Assembly: GCF_900111995.1 (NCBI RefSeq)
Contig: NZ_FOKF01000002.1
Span: 1-64,000, forward strand
Length of the DNA: 64,000 bases
Direction of reading: 5' to 3'
Origin: Collimonas sp. OK607
GTDB lineage: Bacteria > Pseudomonadota > Gammaproteobacteria > Burkholderiales > Burkholderiaceae_D
Shown here: positions 52,612-62,950 of the stretch, piece after piece
Layout of the letters: every line of letters begins with the position of its first letter
Position numbering within the stretch: position 1 is the stretch's first letter
Program-made: the position numbers and the translations under genes
Notes under the pieces: model-generated
The model's database searches: none
Told to the model about the DNA's origin: nothing
Seen by the model: the letters and a program-made list of their open reading frames with translations, nothing else

Positions 52612-54360
52612 ATGAAGAGAAATCTGATAGCAGCATTGGTTGGGATGATCGCGTGCAGTTCGTTTTCTGCCCACGCGCTGGGTGTTACCGATGCAATGAT
52701 TGCCAACGACGCCAAGGCGCCGAACAACGTCTTGTCTTGGGGCATGGGCACGCAGGGACAACGCTTTTCGCCATTGACGCAAATTAATACGCAGACTGTG
52801 AACAAGCTGGTTCCGGCCTGGTCTTTTTCATTCGGAGGAGAGAAGCAGCGCGGACAGGAATCGCAACCGCTGATCTATAACGGCAAGATGTTCGTCACCG
52901 GTTCGTACTCCCGCATCTACGCGATCGATCTGAAAACCGGCGCCAAACTGTGGAAATACGAACACCGGCTGCCGGACGGCATCATGCCTTGTTGCGATGT
53001 GGTCAACCGCGGCGCAGCGCTATATGACAATCTGGTCATTTTCGGTACGCTGGACGCGCAACTGGTCGCACTCGATCAGGATACCGGCAAGATCGTCTGG
53101 AAAGAAAAAGTGGACGACTATGCTGCCGGATATTCGATGTCCGCAGCGCCGCTGATTGCCAACGGACTGCTGCTGACCGGCGTTTCCGGCGGTGAATTCG
53201 GCGTGGTAGGCCGCGTCGAGGCGCGCAATCCCAAGACCGGGCAGCTGGTATGGAGTCGCCCGATGATCGAAGGCCACATGGGTTACAAATACGACAAGGA
53301 CGGCAAGGCCACGGAAAACGGCGTTACCGGCACAGTCAACAAGTCATGGCCCGGCGATTTGTGGAAGACCGGCGGCGGTGCGACATGGTTAGGCGGAACC
53401 TATGATCCGACTACCAAACTGGCTTATTTCGGCACCGGTAATCCGGCGCCATGGAATAGCCATCTGCGTCCTGGCGACAATCTGTATTCGGCATCGACAG
53501 TAGCTCTTGATGTCGACACCGGAAAAATCAAATGGAGTTACCAGACTACGCCGCATGACGGCTGGGATTACGACGGCGTCAATGAATTCGTTACCTTCGA
53601 CATGGATGGCAAGCGGATGGGCGGGAAAGCCGATCGCAATGGCTTTTTCTACGTGATCGACGCCAAGGACGGCAAGTTGGAAAACGCCTTCCCGTTCGTT
53701 AAGAAAATCACCTGGGCATCCGGCATCGATTTGAAGACCGGTCGGCCCAACTATCTTGAAAGCGGCCGTCCCGGCGATCCTACCAAAGGCGAAGAAGGCA
53801 AGAAGGGAGCTACCGTGTTTGCCGCACCTGCTTTCCTCGGCGCCAAAAATCAAATGCCGATGGCTTACAGCCCGCAAACCAAGCTGTTCTATGTGCCAGC
53901 CAATGAATGGGGCATGGATATCTGGAATGAGCCGGTCACCTACAAGAAAGGCGGAGCGTTCCTCGGCGCAGGTTTCACGATTCATCCGCTTAACGAAGAT
54001 TACATCGGCGCCATGCGTGCCATCGATCCGAAGACTGGCAAGATCGTCTGGGAAGTCAAGAACAGCGCGCCGTTATGGGGTGGTGTCATGACGACTGCGG
54101 GCGGGCTGGTATTTTACGGAACGCCTGAAGGATTCCTGAAGGCGGTCGATGCCAAGACCGGTAAGGAACTCTGGAAGTTCCAGACCGGTTCGGGCGTTGT
54201 GGCGCCGCCGGTCACCTGGAAGGATGGCGACACCCAGTATGTCGCGGTGACCTCCGGATGGGGTGGCGCCGTGCCGTTGTGGGGTGGCGAAGTGGCGAAA
54301 AAGGTCAACTTCCTGGAACAAGGCGGCTCGGTATGGGTATTCAAACTTTCTTCAAAGTAA
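52612..54360 (+). CDS. PQQ-dependent alcohol dehydrogenase with lanthanide-type metal site (ExaA/PedH-like)
   Basis: The 582-residue precursor has a signal peptide ending S-A-H-A. An eight-bladed quinoprotein propeller follows, with repeated tryptophan-docking motifs (for example [10 protein letters not shown]). The vicinal cysteines C127-C128 form the redox-active disulfide ring. Metal ligands by family alignment are E195, N277 and the catalytic D319, in H-D-G-W-D-Y-D-G. The extra aspartate D321, two residues after D319, is the signature of lanthanide-dependent XoxF/PedH/ExaF enzymes; calcium enzymes have a small residue there. It oxidises short alcohols in the periplasm and passes electrons to a cytochrome c. 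It carries its own good ribosome-binding site AGGAGG. Confidence 0.93.
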   Translation: MKRNLIAALVGMIACSSFSAHALGVTDAMIANDAKAPNNVLSWGMGTQGQRFSPLTQINTQTVNKLVPAWSFSFGGEKQRGQESQPLIYNGKMFVTGSYSRIYAIDLKTGAKLWKYEHRLPDGIMPCCDVVNRGAALYDNLVIFGTLDAQLVALDQDTGKIVWKEKVDDYAAGYSMSAAPLIANGLLLTGVSGGEFGVVGRVEARNPKTGQLVWSRPMIEGHMGYKYDKDGKATENGVTGTVNKSWPGDLWKTGGGATWLGGTYDPTTKLAYFGTGNPAPWNSHLRPGDNLYSASTVALDVDTGKIKWSYQTTPHDGWDYDGVNEFVTFDMDGKRMGGKADRNGFFYVIDAKDGKLENAFPFVKKITWASGIDLKTGRPNYLESGRPGDPTKGEEGKKGATVFAAPAFLGAKNQMPMAYSPQTKLFYVPANEWGMDIWNEPVTYKKGGAFLGAGFTIHPLNEDYIGAMRAIDPKTGKIVWEVKNSAPLWGGVMTTAGGLVFYGTPEGFLKAVDAKTGKELWKFQTGSGVVAPPVTWKDGDTQYVAVTSGWGGAVPLWGGEVAKKVNFLEQGGSVWVFKLSSK

Positions 54361-54426
54361 TGACGGCTGCCCTTCAGACTGTTGCGGTATAGCGTCGGCT
54401 CCTCCGCTCTTCCCTGGGCAGTTTTG

Positions 54427-54457
54427 GCTGACGACTGCGGTCGTCAGCTTTTTTTTT
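54427..54457 (+). terminator. Rho-independent terminator after PQQ-alcohol dehydrogenase
   Basis: GCTGACGA-CTGCGG-TCGTCAGC forms a perfect 8-bp stem followed by nine T. It ends the exaC-DUF779-dehydrogenase operon just before the acyl-CoA synthetase gene. Confidence 0.92.
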
Positions 54458-54474
54458 ACATGCGGGATATAGAT

Positions 54475-56457
54475 ATGGACGACATCACACTGTTAAAGCA
54501 AGCATCGGGGCAATTTCACCCTTCGACGGATTTTGTGAAAAACGCTACGATCTCTGGCATGGATGCGTATCGCGCCCTATGCGCTGAAGCCGAGCGCGAT
54601 TATCAAGGCTTCTGGACGCGGCTGGCGCGTGAAAACCTGATTTGGCAAAAACCGTTTACCAAAGCACTGGATGAATCCGATGCACCGTTTTACAGATGGT
54701 TTGAAGACGGTCATCTGAACGTTTCCTATAATTGCCTGGACCGGCATCTTGTCAACGGCAATGCCGATAAGACGGCAATCATTTTCGAAGCGGATGACGG
54801 CGAGGTGACCAAGGTCACTTACCGGGAATTGCATCGGAAGGTATGCAAATTTGCGAACGGACTGAAAGCGCTGGGCGTCAAGAAAAGCGACCGGGTTGTC
54901 ATCTATATGCCAATGTCGATCGAGGGTATAGCCGCGATGCAAGCCTGTGCCCGCATAGGGGCGATCCATTCGGTCGTGTTCGGTGGATTCTCGGCCAAGT
55001 CTTTGCAGGAACGCATCATCGACGCCGGCGCTGTTGCCGTCATTACGTCGGATGAACAAGTGCGCGGCGGCAAATCGTTGCCGTTGAAATCGATTGTCGA
55101 CCAGGCGCTTGAGATGGGCGGCTGCGATGACGTCAGGCATGTCATCGTCCATCGCCGCACGGGAAACATGACAGGGCAAGTCGCCGGGCGGGATCTGTGG
55201 CTTGCCGATTTGATGGCAGGTCAACAGGACGTGTGCGAGCCGGAGTGGGTGAGCGCTGAACATCCGCTTTTCATCCTCTATACCTCAGGTTCGACCGGCA
55301 CGCCCAAGGGTGTGCAACATTCAAGCGGCGGCTTTTTGCTATGGGCGACGCTGACGATGAAATGGACATTCGACCTCAAGCCGTCCGACGTCTTCTGGTG
55401 TACCGCCGATATCGGCTGGGTGACCGGCCATAGCTATATTGCGTACGGGCCACTGGCTGCCGGTGCGACTGAAATCGTGTTTGAAGGCGTGCCGACTTAT
55501 CCCGATGCAGGGCGGTTCTGGCAGATGATACAGAAACATAAGGTGACGATCTTTTATACCGCGCCAACGGCAATCCGCTCCCTGATAAAAGCCGCCGACA
55601 CCAATCAGGAGGTGCATCCGCAACGATACGATCTGACGAGTCTGCGCCTGCTAGGCTCGGTCGGCGAGCCGATCAATCCCGATGCCTGGCTCTGGTATTA
55701 CAAGCATATCGGGCGCGGGCAATGCCCGATCGTCGATACGTTTTGGCAGACCGAAACCGGTGGCCATATGATTAGCCCGTTGCCTGGCGCGACTGCCATG
55801 GTGCCCGGCTCGTGCACTTTGCCGCTGCCGGGCATCATGATCGGCGTGGTCGATGAGGTCGGCAAGGATCTCCCTGACGGGCAGGGCGGTATCCTGGTCG
55901 TCAAGCGCCCATGGCCTTCGATGATCCGTAATATCTGGGGCGATCCGCAGCGTTTCATCAAGAGTTATTTTCCGGAAGAGTTGGGCGGCAAGTTGTATCT
56001 GGCCGGTGATGGCGCTATCCGTGATGTCGAAACCGGTTATTTTACGATTACCGGGCGCATCGACGATGTGTTGAACGTGTCGGGCCACCGGATGGGAACG
56101 ATGGAGATCGAATCGGCGCTGGTTGCCCATCCGCTGGTGGCGGAAGCGGCCGTGGTCGGTAAGCCGGATGCCACGACGGGGGAGTCGATTTGTGCTTTCG
56201 TGGTTCTCAAGCGATCGCGGCCAGTGGGTGACGAGGCGAAGCTGATTGCGGCCGAACTACGTAACTGGGTGGCAAAGGAAATCGGTCCGATCGCGAAGCC
56301 GAAAGAATTGCGTTTCGGGGATAATCTGCCGAAAACCCGTTCCGGAAAAATCATGCGGCGCCTGTTGCGTCTGCTAGCCAAGGGAGAAGAAGTGACGCAG
56401 GATATCTCGACATTGGAGAATCCGGCTATTCTGGAGCAATTGAAAGAGGTGGCCTGA
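54475..56457 (+). CDS. Acetyl-CoA synthetase (AMP-forming acyl-CoA synthetase)
   Basis: The start M-D-D-I-T-L-L-K-Q (54475) lies after the terminator and gives 660 residues. The adenylation motif [12 protein letters not shown], the W-Q-T-E-T-G-G motif and the hinge [14 protein letters not shown] are present. The C-terminal [11 protein letters not shown] contains the acetylatable lysine. It converts the acetate produced by ExaC to acetyl-CoA. Propionyl-CoA synthetase cannot be fully excluded. Confidence 0.88.
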   Translation: MDDITLLKQASGQFHPSTDFVKNATISGMDAYRALCAEAERDYQGFWTRLARENLIWQKPFTKALDESDAPFYRWFEDGHLNVSYNCLDRHLVNGNADKTAIIFEADDGEVTKVTYRELHRKVCKFANGLKALGVKKSDRVVIYMPMSIEGIAAMQACARIGAIHSVVFGGFSAKSLQERIIDAGAVAVITSDEQVRGGKSLPLKSIVDQALEMGGCDDVRHVIVHRRTGNMTGQVAGRDLWLADLMAGQQDVCEPEWVSAEHPLFILYTSGSTGTPKGVQHSSGGFLLWATLTMKWTFDLKPSDVFWCTADIGWVTGHSYIAYGPLAAGATEIVFEGVPTYPDAGRFWQMIQKHKVTIFYTAPTAIRSLIKAADTNQEVHPQRYDLTSLRLLGSVGEPINPDAWLWYYKHIGRGQCPIVDTFWQTETGGHMISPLPGATAMVPGSCTLPLPGIMIGVVDEVGKDLPDGQGGILVVKRPWPSMIRNIWGDPQRFIKSYFPEELGGKLYLAGDGAIRDVETGYFTITGRIDDVLNVSGHRMGTMEIESALVAHPLVAEAAVVGKPDATTGESICAFVVLKRSRPVGDEAKLIAAELRNWVAKEIGPIAKPKELRFGDNLPKTRSGKIMRRLLRLLAKGEEVTQDISTLENPAILEQLKEVA

Positions 56458-56464
56458 AGTTGGC

Positions 56465-56491
56465 GCTGACGCCGGCAGTGCCGGTGTCAGC
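56465..56491. terminator. Convergent hairpin between acs and pqqE
   Basis: GCTGACGCCGGC and GCCGGTGTCAGC form a 12-bp stem with one G-T pair and a 3-base loop, overlapping the pqqE stop codon. On the plus strand it is followed by a short pyrimidine-rich run. It probably serves both convergent genes. Confidence 0.65.
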
Positions 56492-57644
56492 CCTTGTTCT
56501 CAAAGAAAAGGCGCGAATTGGCGTCGGTCCGGAACAACACCGGTTTTTCCACAGATGTCGCATCATCCCGTGACCGGGCGTGCAAGACGATTTTCTTTAC
56601 TTCGTCGTGATGCGGTGACTTGTTGCACACCGGATCCGCGCCGGCCGCATCGCCGGTGAACGCGTATGCCTGGCAGCGGCAGCCGCCGAAATCCTTTTTC
56701 TTTTCGTCGCAGCTACGGCACGGCTCCTGCATCCAGGAGTCGCCGCGATAGCGGTTGAAGGCGTCGCTATGCTGCCAGATGTCGTGCAGGCTGTATTGCG
56801 TTACGTTCGGGAATTCCATGCCGGGCAAGGATCTGGCCGCATGGCAAGGCAGGGCGGTGCCGTCGGCGCCAACCGCGAGAAAAACCGAACCCCAGCCGTT
56901 CATGCAGGCTTTTGGCCGTTCTTCGAAGTAATCCGGAACGACGAACAGGATCTTGACGCGGTTACCGATCCGGGCGCGATACTCGTTGACGATGGCCTCC
57001 GCCTTCTCGACTTGCTCGCGGCTCGGCATGAGATGTGCTCGATTGACCAGACCCCAGCCATAGTATTGTGTATTCGCCAGTTCCAGGTATTCGACTCCCA
57101 TCTCGAGCGCCATATCGATAATGCGTGCAACGTGATCGAGATTGTAGCGATGCAGCACGACGTTGAGTACCATGGGATAGTCGTACGCTTTGATCAGCTT
57201 GGCGGTGCGCGACTTCAGGTCGAAAGTCTTCGTACTAGACAGAAAATCATTCATTTCCCTGGTCGAATCCTGGAACGACAGCTGGATGTGGTCGAGTCCC
57301 AGTTGCTTCATCCGGGCGATGCGGCTTTCCGTCAGGCCGATACCGGATGTGATCAGGTTGGTATAGTAGCCGAGCTTGCGGCCTTCTTCTATCAAGTCTT
57401 CGAGATCGTCACGCAGCAAAGGCTCGCCGCCGGAAAACCCGAGTTGGGCCGCACCCAGTTTGCGTGCCTGGCGCATCACGTCGATCCATTGCGCGGTGCT
57501 CAATTCCTTTTTGTTTTCTGCGTAATTGAGCGGGTTGTAGCAAAACACACAATGCAACGGGCAACGATACGTTAGCTCAGCCAGCAGCCAGAGTGGTGGC
57601 GGGGCGGCCTGATTGCCCTTTTCAGGAAATCCAGTTGCGTTCAT
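56487..57644 (-). CDS. pqqE: PQQ biosynthesis radical SAM enzyme PqqE
   Basis: The start M-N-A-T-G-F-P (57644) gives 385 residues and overlaps the end of pqqD. The radical SAM cluster is C28-x3-C32-x2-C35, followed by G-F-S-G-G-E-P-L. The SPASM region has C-H-A-A-R-S-L, C-R-S-C and G-G-C-R-C with a further Cys near the end. It cross-links Glu and Tyr of PqqA, the first step of PQQ formation, with PqqD as peptide chaperone. Last gene of the pqq operon. Confidence 0.96.
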   Translation of the reverse strand: MNATGFPEKGNQAAPPPLWLLAELTYRCPLHCVFCYNPLNYAENKKELSTAQWIDVMRQARKLGAAQLGFSGGEPLLRDDLEDLIEEGRKLGYYTNLITSGIGLTESRIARMKQLGLDHIQLSFQDSTREMNDFLSSTKTFDLKSRTAKLIKAYDYPMVLNVVLHRYNLDHVARIIDMALEMGVEYLELANTQYYGWGLVNRAHLMPSREQVEKAEAIVNEYRARIGNRVKILFVVPDYFEERPKACMNGWGSVFLAVGADGTALPCHAARSLPGMEFPNVTQYSLHDIWQHSDAFNRYRGDSWMQEPCRSCDEKKKDFGGCRCQAYAFTGDAAGADPVCNKSPHHDEVKKIVLHARSRDDATSVEKPVLFRTDANSRLFFENKG

Positions 57645-57885
57645 TGGCAATCCGTAGGAAATCATTGACATCTTCTTTTAATCCGGCGACCGAGAACGCG
57701 CGTTCCAGGTCGTGTGTGATGGTCTGAACGTCACGCTCGCCGTCGCAGAGTTTGAGGATCTCGGCGGCGCTGCGATTCAGCTTTACCATGCCTTCAGGGT
57801 AGAGCAGCACGTAGTCGCTTTGTGCTTCCTCCCACTGCAGCCGAAACAGCCTGGATAATTTGGGTTTTTCTGGCGGGACATTCAT
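57622..57885 (-). CDS. pqqD: PqqA-binding chaperone PqqD
   Basis: The 87-residue protein has the PqqD fold with V-L-L-Y-P-E-G-M-V-K-L-N-R-S-A-A-E-I-L and C-D-G-E-R-D-V-Q-T-I. It binds PqqA and presents it to PqqE. The gene overlaps pqqE by 23 bp and follows pqqC by 29 bp. Confidence 0.95.
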   Translation of the reverse strand: MNVPPEKPKLSRLFRLQWEEAQSDYVLLYPEGMVKLNRSAAEILKLCDGERDVQTITHDLERAFSVAGLKEDVNDFLRIANERNWIS

Positions 57886-57914
57886 GATGGCTCCAATAAA
57901 AAAATTGAATTAGG

Positions 57915-58625
57915 TCAGGGATAAGCCTTTTCGATCGCATCCAACATGCTCCACAGCACGTCGAGTTTGAATTGAAGTATCTCCAGCGCACGTTCCTGCT
58001 GCGTACGGGTGGTGAAATGATCCAGTGTCACTTGCAGGCCATGTTCGACATCGCGCTCGGCCAGCGAGATGCGGCTACGGAAGTATTGCAAGCCGTCAGG
58101 TTCGATCCATGCATAATGCCGGGGCCAGTTGGCTAACCGGTCCTTGTGGATTTTGGGCGCGAACATTTCAGTCAGCGACGAACAGACGGCCTCCTGCCAT
58201 GGCGCACAGCGCGCGAAATTGACATAGGCGTCGACTGCAAAGCGCACGCCGGGAGCGACATGCTGCAACGACCACACCTCATCGCCCGGAATGCCTGCTG
58301 CCGCAGCGAGCCGCGCCCAGGCTTCGATGCCGCCCGCATTGTCTTCCCAACCGTCGTGGTCGAGTATGCGTTTTACCCATTTTCGACGGGTTTCGCGGTC
58401 AGGGCAATTTGCAATGATTGCCGCATCTTTTTGCGGAATCCTGATTTGATAGTAGAAGCGGTTGGCGATCCATCCGCGCACCTGGTCGCGGCTGAGCAAG
58501 CCGTCGTTCATCTTGACGTTGAACGGGTGATGGATGTGATAACCCGCTCCTTTGGCGCGTAGCTGTACTTCGAATTCGGTGCGATTCCAGGGCGGCAAGA
58601 TGTTACTCTCCATTGCGTCGTTCAT
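57915..58625 (-). CDS. pqqC: Pyrroloquinoline-quinone synthase PqqC
   Basis: The 236-residue all-helical protein has [18 protein letters not shown] and the active-site [14 protein letters not shown]. It catalyses the final oxidation and ring closure giving PQQ. Its start overlaps the pqqB stop by 4 bp; a second in-frame ATG four codons later is an alternative. Confidence 0.95.
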   Translation of the reverse strand: MNDAMESNILPPWNRTEFEVQLRAKGAGYHIHHPFNVKMNDGLLSRDQVRGWIANRFYYQIRIPQKDAAIIANCPDRETRRKWVKRILDHDGWEDNAGGIEAWARLAAAAGIPGDEVWSLQHVAPGVRFAVDAYVNFARCAPWQEAVCSSLTEMFAPKIHKDRLANWPRHYAWIEPDGLQYFRSRISLAERDVEHGLQVTLDHFTTRTQQERALEILQFKLDVLWSMLDAIEKAYP

Positions 58626-59539
58626 AGTGTGATTTCCATTCCGTCAAATGCGACCTCAATTCCATGCTGTGCGAGCGTCGCGCGCTCAGCGGAGTTTTCG
58701 TCAAGGATAGGGTTAGTGTTGTTGATATGAATCAGGACCTTGCGCGTATCGGGGATCGCGTCCAGCACCTCTATCATTCCGTCCTTGCCGGATTGCGGCA
58801 GATGTCCCATGTCGGCGGCCATCTTTTTGGAAAAGCCCAGCTGTATCATTTCGTCGGCGGTCCAGAAAGTACCGTCCACCAGAATGCAATCGGCGCCATG
58901 CATCGCCTTGAGGACGTGGGGCTCGATCTCGCCGAGGCCGGGAGCGTAAAAGACTTTTTTTCCGGTCTTCTTATCCTCGATGATCAGGCCCAGATTATCT
59001 CCAGGCTGCGGCATTTCCCGATGCGGCGAGTAGGGCGGTGCCTTGCTTGAAAGGGCGAGCGGGGTGAAGCTGATATCTGCTATCTGCGGTAATTCCACCG
59101 GTGCGGTGTTGTGATTGGCGGTGAGCATATACCACTGGACGCCGCAATAGTGCGACAGCACGTGGACCAGCGGCAGGCCGCCGGTCAGGTCGTCCCACAC
59201 TGCACTGGTGCAATACAGCGGAAGCGGTTTCCCTTCGCGCAGCATTAATAATCCGGTGACATGGTCGATCTGCGCGTCCATCAGCATCACTGCAGCGATG
59301 CCGGTATCGCGCTTGCCGCGTGCCGGCTGTAAAGCCGGATTGGCGCGGATTTGCGTCAAGATGTCTGGAGAGGCGTTGATCAGTACCCAATCGCTGCCGT
59401 TGGATGACACGGCAATCGACGATTGCGTACGCGCCCGGGCGTTGATGCTGCCGTTGCGTACACCGTTGCAGTTACGGCAGTTGCAATTCCACTGGGGGAA
59501 GCCGCCACCTGCTGCAGATCCTAATACGATGATTTTCAT
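58622..59539 (-). CDS. pqqB: PqqB, metallo-beta-lactamase-fold oxygenase
   Basis: The start [18 protein letters not shown] (59539) gives 305 residues. The C-N-C-R-N-C motif typical of PqqB is at about 19-24. The D-A-Q-I-D-H-V-T-G segment represents the modified metallo-beta-lactamase metal site. It hydroxylates a tyrosine-derived intermediate of PQQ. It is 123 bp after pqqA, separated by a strong hairpin. Confidence 0.95.
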   Translation of the reverse strand: MKIIVLGSAAGGGFPQWNCNCRNCNGVRNGSINARARTQSSIAVSSNGSDWVLINASPDILTQIRANPALQPARGKRDTGIAAVMLMDAQIDHVTGLLMLREGKPLPLYCTSAVWDDLTGGLPLVHVLSHYCGVQWYMLTANHNTAPVELPQIADISFTPLALSSKAPPYSPHREMPQPGDNLGLIIEDKKTGKKVFYAPGLGEIEPHVLKAMHGADCILVDGTFWTADEMIQLGFSKKMAADMGHLPQSGKDGMIEVLDAIPDTRKVLIHINNTNPILDENSAERATLAQHGIEVAFDGMEITL

Positions 59540-59566
59540 TGTGCTTTCGCTTAAGCCTTGAATCAA

Positions 59567-59595
59567 GCGCGGTAACTGTTTTGTGGTTACCGCGC
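59567..59595 (-). other. Hairpin between pqqA and pqqB
   Basis: GCGCGGTAAC and GTTACCGCGC form a perfect 10-bp stem with a 9-base loop. An intercistronic structure here is common in pqq operons and keeps pqqA mRNA in excess. No T-run is present on the minus strand. Confidence 0.7.
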
Positions 59596-59662
59596 GGTCC
59601 TCATGAATCAGAGGCGATTAATAGCTGAGGGTTAACAACAACTAAAGATTAATAACGAAGGA

Positions 59663-59737
59663 TCAGCGATTGGCGATATACATCGTGATTTCAAAGCCAA
59701 AACGCAGGTCGGAAAATTCAGGTTTGCTCCAGGTCAT
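59663..59737 (-). CDS. pqqA: PQQ precursor peptide PqqA
   Basis: The 24-residue peptide reads M-T-W-S-K-P then ends F-E-I-T-M-Y-I-A-N-R, with the Glu and Tyr three residues apart in E-I-T-M-Y that become PQQ. GGAGA precedes the ATG. It heads pqqABCDE. The peptide was found by translating the short gap upstream of pqqB. Confidence 0.95.
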   Translation of the reverse strand: MTWSKPEFSDLRFGFEITMYIANR

Positions 59738-59828
59738 GTTTGTCTCCATTCAATTAGAAAAATAACGGGTACGATTTGTGATTGCATGTCAGCATTGCCG
59801 ATCGTATTTCTTGGAAACTGATGCAATC

Positions 59829-60782
59829 ATGTCGATAAACGCAAGTTCCATGCCGAAGCCTTTTCCTGAGCCTGTTCAAGACGGATATCTGCCCGTAGGC
59901 GACGGCCATCGCTTGTATTTCGCCGAATACGGCTGCAGCGACGGGCCGCCCGCCGTGGTCTTACATGGCGGCCCGGGCAGCAGTTGTCACGCGGGCATGC
60001 TGGACTGGTTCGACTTGTCGCGGCAGCGCGTGGTGCTGTTCGATCAGCGCGGGGCCGGACGGAGTCTGCCTGCTGCTTTGCTGGCGCATAACCGGTCCGC
60101 CGACCTGGTCCGGGATATAGAGCGCTTGCGCGAACACCTGCAGATTGCGCGGTGGATGGTCGTAGGCGGCTCGTGGGGCGCTGCGCTGGGAGTCTTGTAT
60201 GCAGGGCGTCATCCGGCACGATTGAGCACCCTGGTGCTGCGCGGAGTATTTCTAACCAGTTCTCGGGAAATGACCTGGTTTTTTCAATCGCTGCAGGCGT
60301 TGGCGCCGGAGGCCTGGGCGGAGCTGACAAGCGGATGGAGGCGAGAACAAAAAGACAATGTGCTCCAATTCCTGACAGCGCTGTTGCAGAATGGAACAGT
60401 GGAGCAACAACGCGATGCCGCAACGCGGTGGCAGCGATACGAGAATGCGTTGATGCAGGCGATGACCGGAGTGTCGGCGTCACCCGGTTCAGTTGAGGCC
60501 GACCCGGCGGCTGTAGTGAAATACATGGTGCAATCGCACTACCTGTCTCAGGGTTGTTTTACCAGCGAACGGGAGTTGTTCCGTGCCGCGCGCAATGCGG
60601 TGGCGGTACCGACCATTTTGATTCATGGCACGCGCGACTGGATCTGTCCGCCGGAGAATGCATGGCGCTTGCGACGGTTCATGCCGCACGCAGAGCTGCG
60701 GTGGATTAATGGCGGAACGCATACCCCGGCAGATGCCGCGATAAAAGCAGCATTGACGCAGGCTATCTGCGACCTGAGATGA
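59829..60782 (+). CDS. Proline iminopeptidase-like alpha/beta hydrolase (S33)
   Basis: The start M-S-I-N-A-S-S (59829) gives 317 residues; M-P-K-P-F at 59850 is an alternative. The oxyanion segment H-G-G-P-G-S-S, nucleophile G-G-S-W-G-A and C-terminal H-G-T-R-D-W and G-G-T-H-T-P are those of prolyl iminopeptidases, which remove N-terminal proline from peptides. It is divergent from pqqA with 91 bp between. No pqqF or pqqG protease gene is in the window, so a part in processing PqqA-derived peptide is possible but unproven. Confidence 0.85.
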   Translation: MSINASSMPKPFPEPVQDGYLPVGDGHRLYFAEYGCSDGPPAVVLHGGPGSSCHAGMLDWFDLSRQRVVLFDQRGAGRSLPAALLAHNRSADLVRDIERLREHLQIARWMVVGGSWGAALGVLYAGRHPARLSTLVLRGVFLTSSREMTWFFQSLQALAPEAWAELTSGWRREQKDNVLQFLTALLQNGTVEQQRDAATRWQRYENALMQAMTGVSASPGSVEADPAAVVKYMVQSHYLSQGCFTSERELFRAARNAVAVPTILIHGTRDWICPPENAWRLRRFMPHAELRWINGGTHTPADAAIKAALTQAICDLR

Positions 60783-60799
60783 ATCGCCTGAATGATACT

Positions 60800-60846
60800 T
60801 CCGGGCCGATCGTCAGCCTTAACCGCAGCGCCCGGATTTTATTTTT
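60800..60846 (+). terminator. Long-loop hairpin with T-run after hydrolase gene
   Basis: TCCGGGC (60800-60806) and GCCCGGA (60830-60836) pair across 23 bases and are followed by TTTTATTTTT. The long loop weakens the call, but the stem-plus-T layout fits a terminator between two convergent genes. Confidence 0.5.
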
Positions 60847-62848
60847 GGGGAGGGAGTTTTCGGTAAATTGTGTTGCGGGATACGCCCAGCGCCTTGGCCG
60901 TGGCGGACACATTGCCGCCATTGGACTCCAGCGCTTGCTGGATGACCGAAATTTCCATCTCTTCAAGATTGGCGCCGTTGGACACCCGCCAGTTCGTGCT
61001 TTCCTCCGGTTTCGGGGTGAGGCACAGGTCGATATCTTCAAGGAAATCGTCAGGCAAGTGCTGGCGCTGGATGATGTTTTCCTGGTCGGCCATGACGATC
61101 GCGGTACGCAGCAGGTTCGTCAGCTGGCGGAAATTGCCCGGCCAGTTGTGTTGCTTGAACAGTTGCATGATTTCTGGCGAGACCGTATAGGTTTTCCCCG
61201 AAGATTCTGCCAGCAATATTTTTTCTACGACCGTTTCGATGTCGGTCCGCTCGCGTAGCGGCGGCAACCTGACCACCAGGCCATTAAGCCGATAGTAGAG
61301 ATCTTCGCGAAATTCACCCTTTGCGATCATGTCCCGCAGATTGCGATTGGTCGCGCAAATGAGTTCGATATTCACCGGAATCGATTTGGTGCTGCCCAGC
61401 GGCGTGACCATGCGTTCCTGCAGCACACGCAGCAAACGGGCTTGCAGGCTGAACGGCATATCGCCGATTTCGTCCAGGAAAAGCGTACCGCCGTTACCTT
61501 GCAGGATCTTGCCGACGGCGCCTTTTTTGCGGGCGCCGGTAAAGGCGCCGTCCTCGTAGCCGAATAATTCCGACTCGATCAATGTTTCCGGGATCGATGC
61601 GCAATTGACGGCCACGAAAGGACCGTTGGCGCGTGGCGAGTCATTGTGTATCGCTTGTGCCAGCAACTCCTTGCCAGTCCCGGTTTCACCCATGACCAGA
61701 ATCGGGATGTCGCGTCCCAGCACCTTGTTGACTTTGTCGATCAGCGCGGCGACCTGCGGATCCCCGGTGTTCAGATAGCGCAGGCCGGACAGACGCCTGG
61801 CGTTCTGGTTCGTGGCATGGGCGGATGGAGAACCCAGGTTGCTGCTTCTAGCACCATCTCTGGCGCCATCGTCGTTGTGGCGGACCAGTTCGGCCGATTG
61901 CTGGAATATGCTGTTGGCGCTATTCAATTCAGCGCGTCCGTATACGCGCACGCCGCTGGGCATGCAAAGATTGAGCAGGCCAGGCATCGCCGTGCGGTAG
62001 TGGTCGAAGAGGGCCGAGATGGGCAGGCCGAACAGGGAGCTGAAGGTGTGCGATTGCAGTGCCGAAAGCGACAAGCCAAGCTGGAACAAGCCGGTCTTGT
62101 TGGCGGAAAGGAAACTGCCGCTAGGAGAGAACGAAGCGATGCCTTCCATCAGCGTGCCGATGAATTCCGGCCGGGTGTTGAAGTGCAAGGTGATCGAATG
62201 CTGGAATGCGGTTGAAAACAAGTGATTTTCTATCATCTGCGCAGACATGCGCACCAGCGCCATCGTGTGCTTGTGAAAACTGGACTGGTCGCCCGTCACA
62301 TCCAGCACGCCGATCACATTGCCCTGATGATCGGAAATTGGCGCAGCGGAACAGGTCAGGAAGTGATTGGCTTGCAGGTAATGTTCATTAGCGTGGATTT
62401 GCACCGGTTGGTTCTCGACGATCGCAGTGCCGATCGCATTGGTTCCCTTGCTCGCTTCGGACCAGATGACACCCGGTTTCAACGCAACCCGGTTGGCTTT
62501 TTCCAGGAAGTCGTCATCGCCCAGGGTATGTACGATCAAGCCGTTGACGTCGGTCAGTATGACCATGTTGTGCGTATTGATGATTTGTTCGTACAGCGTT
62601 TCCATTACCGGCAACGCATGTGCATGCAGGATGCGGTTCTGTTCCAGCAATAGCGAGAAATCAGTCCGCGCGATGGGACTGAAATCCGGCTTTTCCGTTT
62701 CGGACAAACCGTAGGCTATCGAGCGTTGACGGGATTCTTCTATCATCATATGCGCATCGCATGCAGAAAACGTGCCACTGCTTGCGACGGCCGTAGATAT
62801 ACCCTTGGGCGAACTTTTATTCGTTTCTTTTATTGTCAATCGTGACAT
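60839..62848 (-). CDS. AcoR-like sigma-54-dependent transcriptional activator
   Basis: The 669-residue protein has an N-terminal GAF-type sensor region (about 80-230). It then has an AAA+ domain with Walker A G-E-T-G-T-G-K-E, the sigma-54 contact loop G-A-F-T-G-A, Walker B-type L-F-L-D-E-I-G-D and an arginine-finger region. A Fis-type helix-turn-helix N-V-S-A-T-A-K-A-L-G-V-S-R-N-T-I-Y-R-K-L follows. AGGAGA precedes the ATG. AcoR-type proteins activate genes for acetoin, ethanol or aldehyde use. It is divergent from a cytochrome c gene with a consensus sigma-54 promoter, and four further such promoters precede alcohol-oxidation genes here. Confidence 0.93.
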   Translation of the reverse strand: MSRLTIKETNKSSPKGISTAVASSGTFSACDAHMMIEESRQRSIAYGLSETEKPDFSPIARTDFSLLLEQNRILHAHALPVMETLYEQIINTHNMVILTDVNGLIVHTLGDDDFLEKANRVALKPGVIWSEASKGTNAIGTAIVENQPVQIHANEHYLQANHFLTCSAAPISDHQGNVIGVLDVTGDQSSFHKHTMALVRMSAQMIENHLFSTAFQHSITLHFNTRPEFIGTLMEGIASFSPSGSFLSANKTGLFQLGLSLSALQSHTFSSLFGLPISALFDHYRTAMPGLLNLCMPSGVRVYGRAELNSANSIFQQSAELVRHNDDGARDGARSSNLGSPSAHATNQNARRLSGLRYLNTGDPQVAALIDKVNKVLGRDIPILVMGETGTGKELLAQAIHNDSPRANGPFVAVNCASIPETLIESELFGYEDGAFTGARKKGAVGKILQGNGGTLFLDEIGDMPFSLQARLLRVLQERMVTPLGSTKSIPVNIELICATNRNLRDMIAKGEFREDLYYRLNGLVVRLPPLRERTDIETVVEKILLAESSGKTYTVSPEIMQLFKQHNWPGNFRQLTNLLRTAIVMADQENIIQRQHLPDDFLEDIDLCLTPKPEESTNWRVSNGANLEEMEISVIQQALESNGGNVSATAKALGVSRNTIYRKLPPQK

Positions 62849-62950
62849 GACTTGTCTCCTGCTGAACTCCTGCTGAATTTGCTGCTGAATTTGCTGTTGA
62901 AGCTGCAGGTGTTCATTTTTATATTTTGTATTGTTGATTAATGTAGCACC

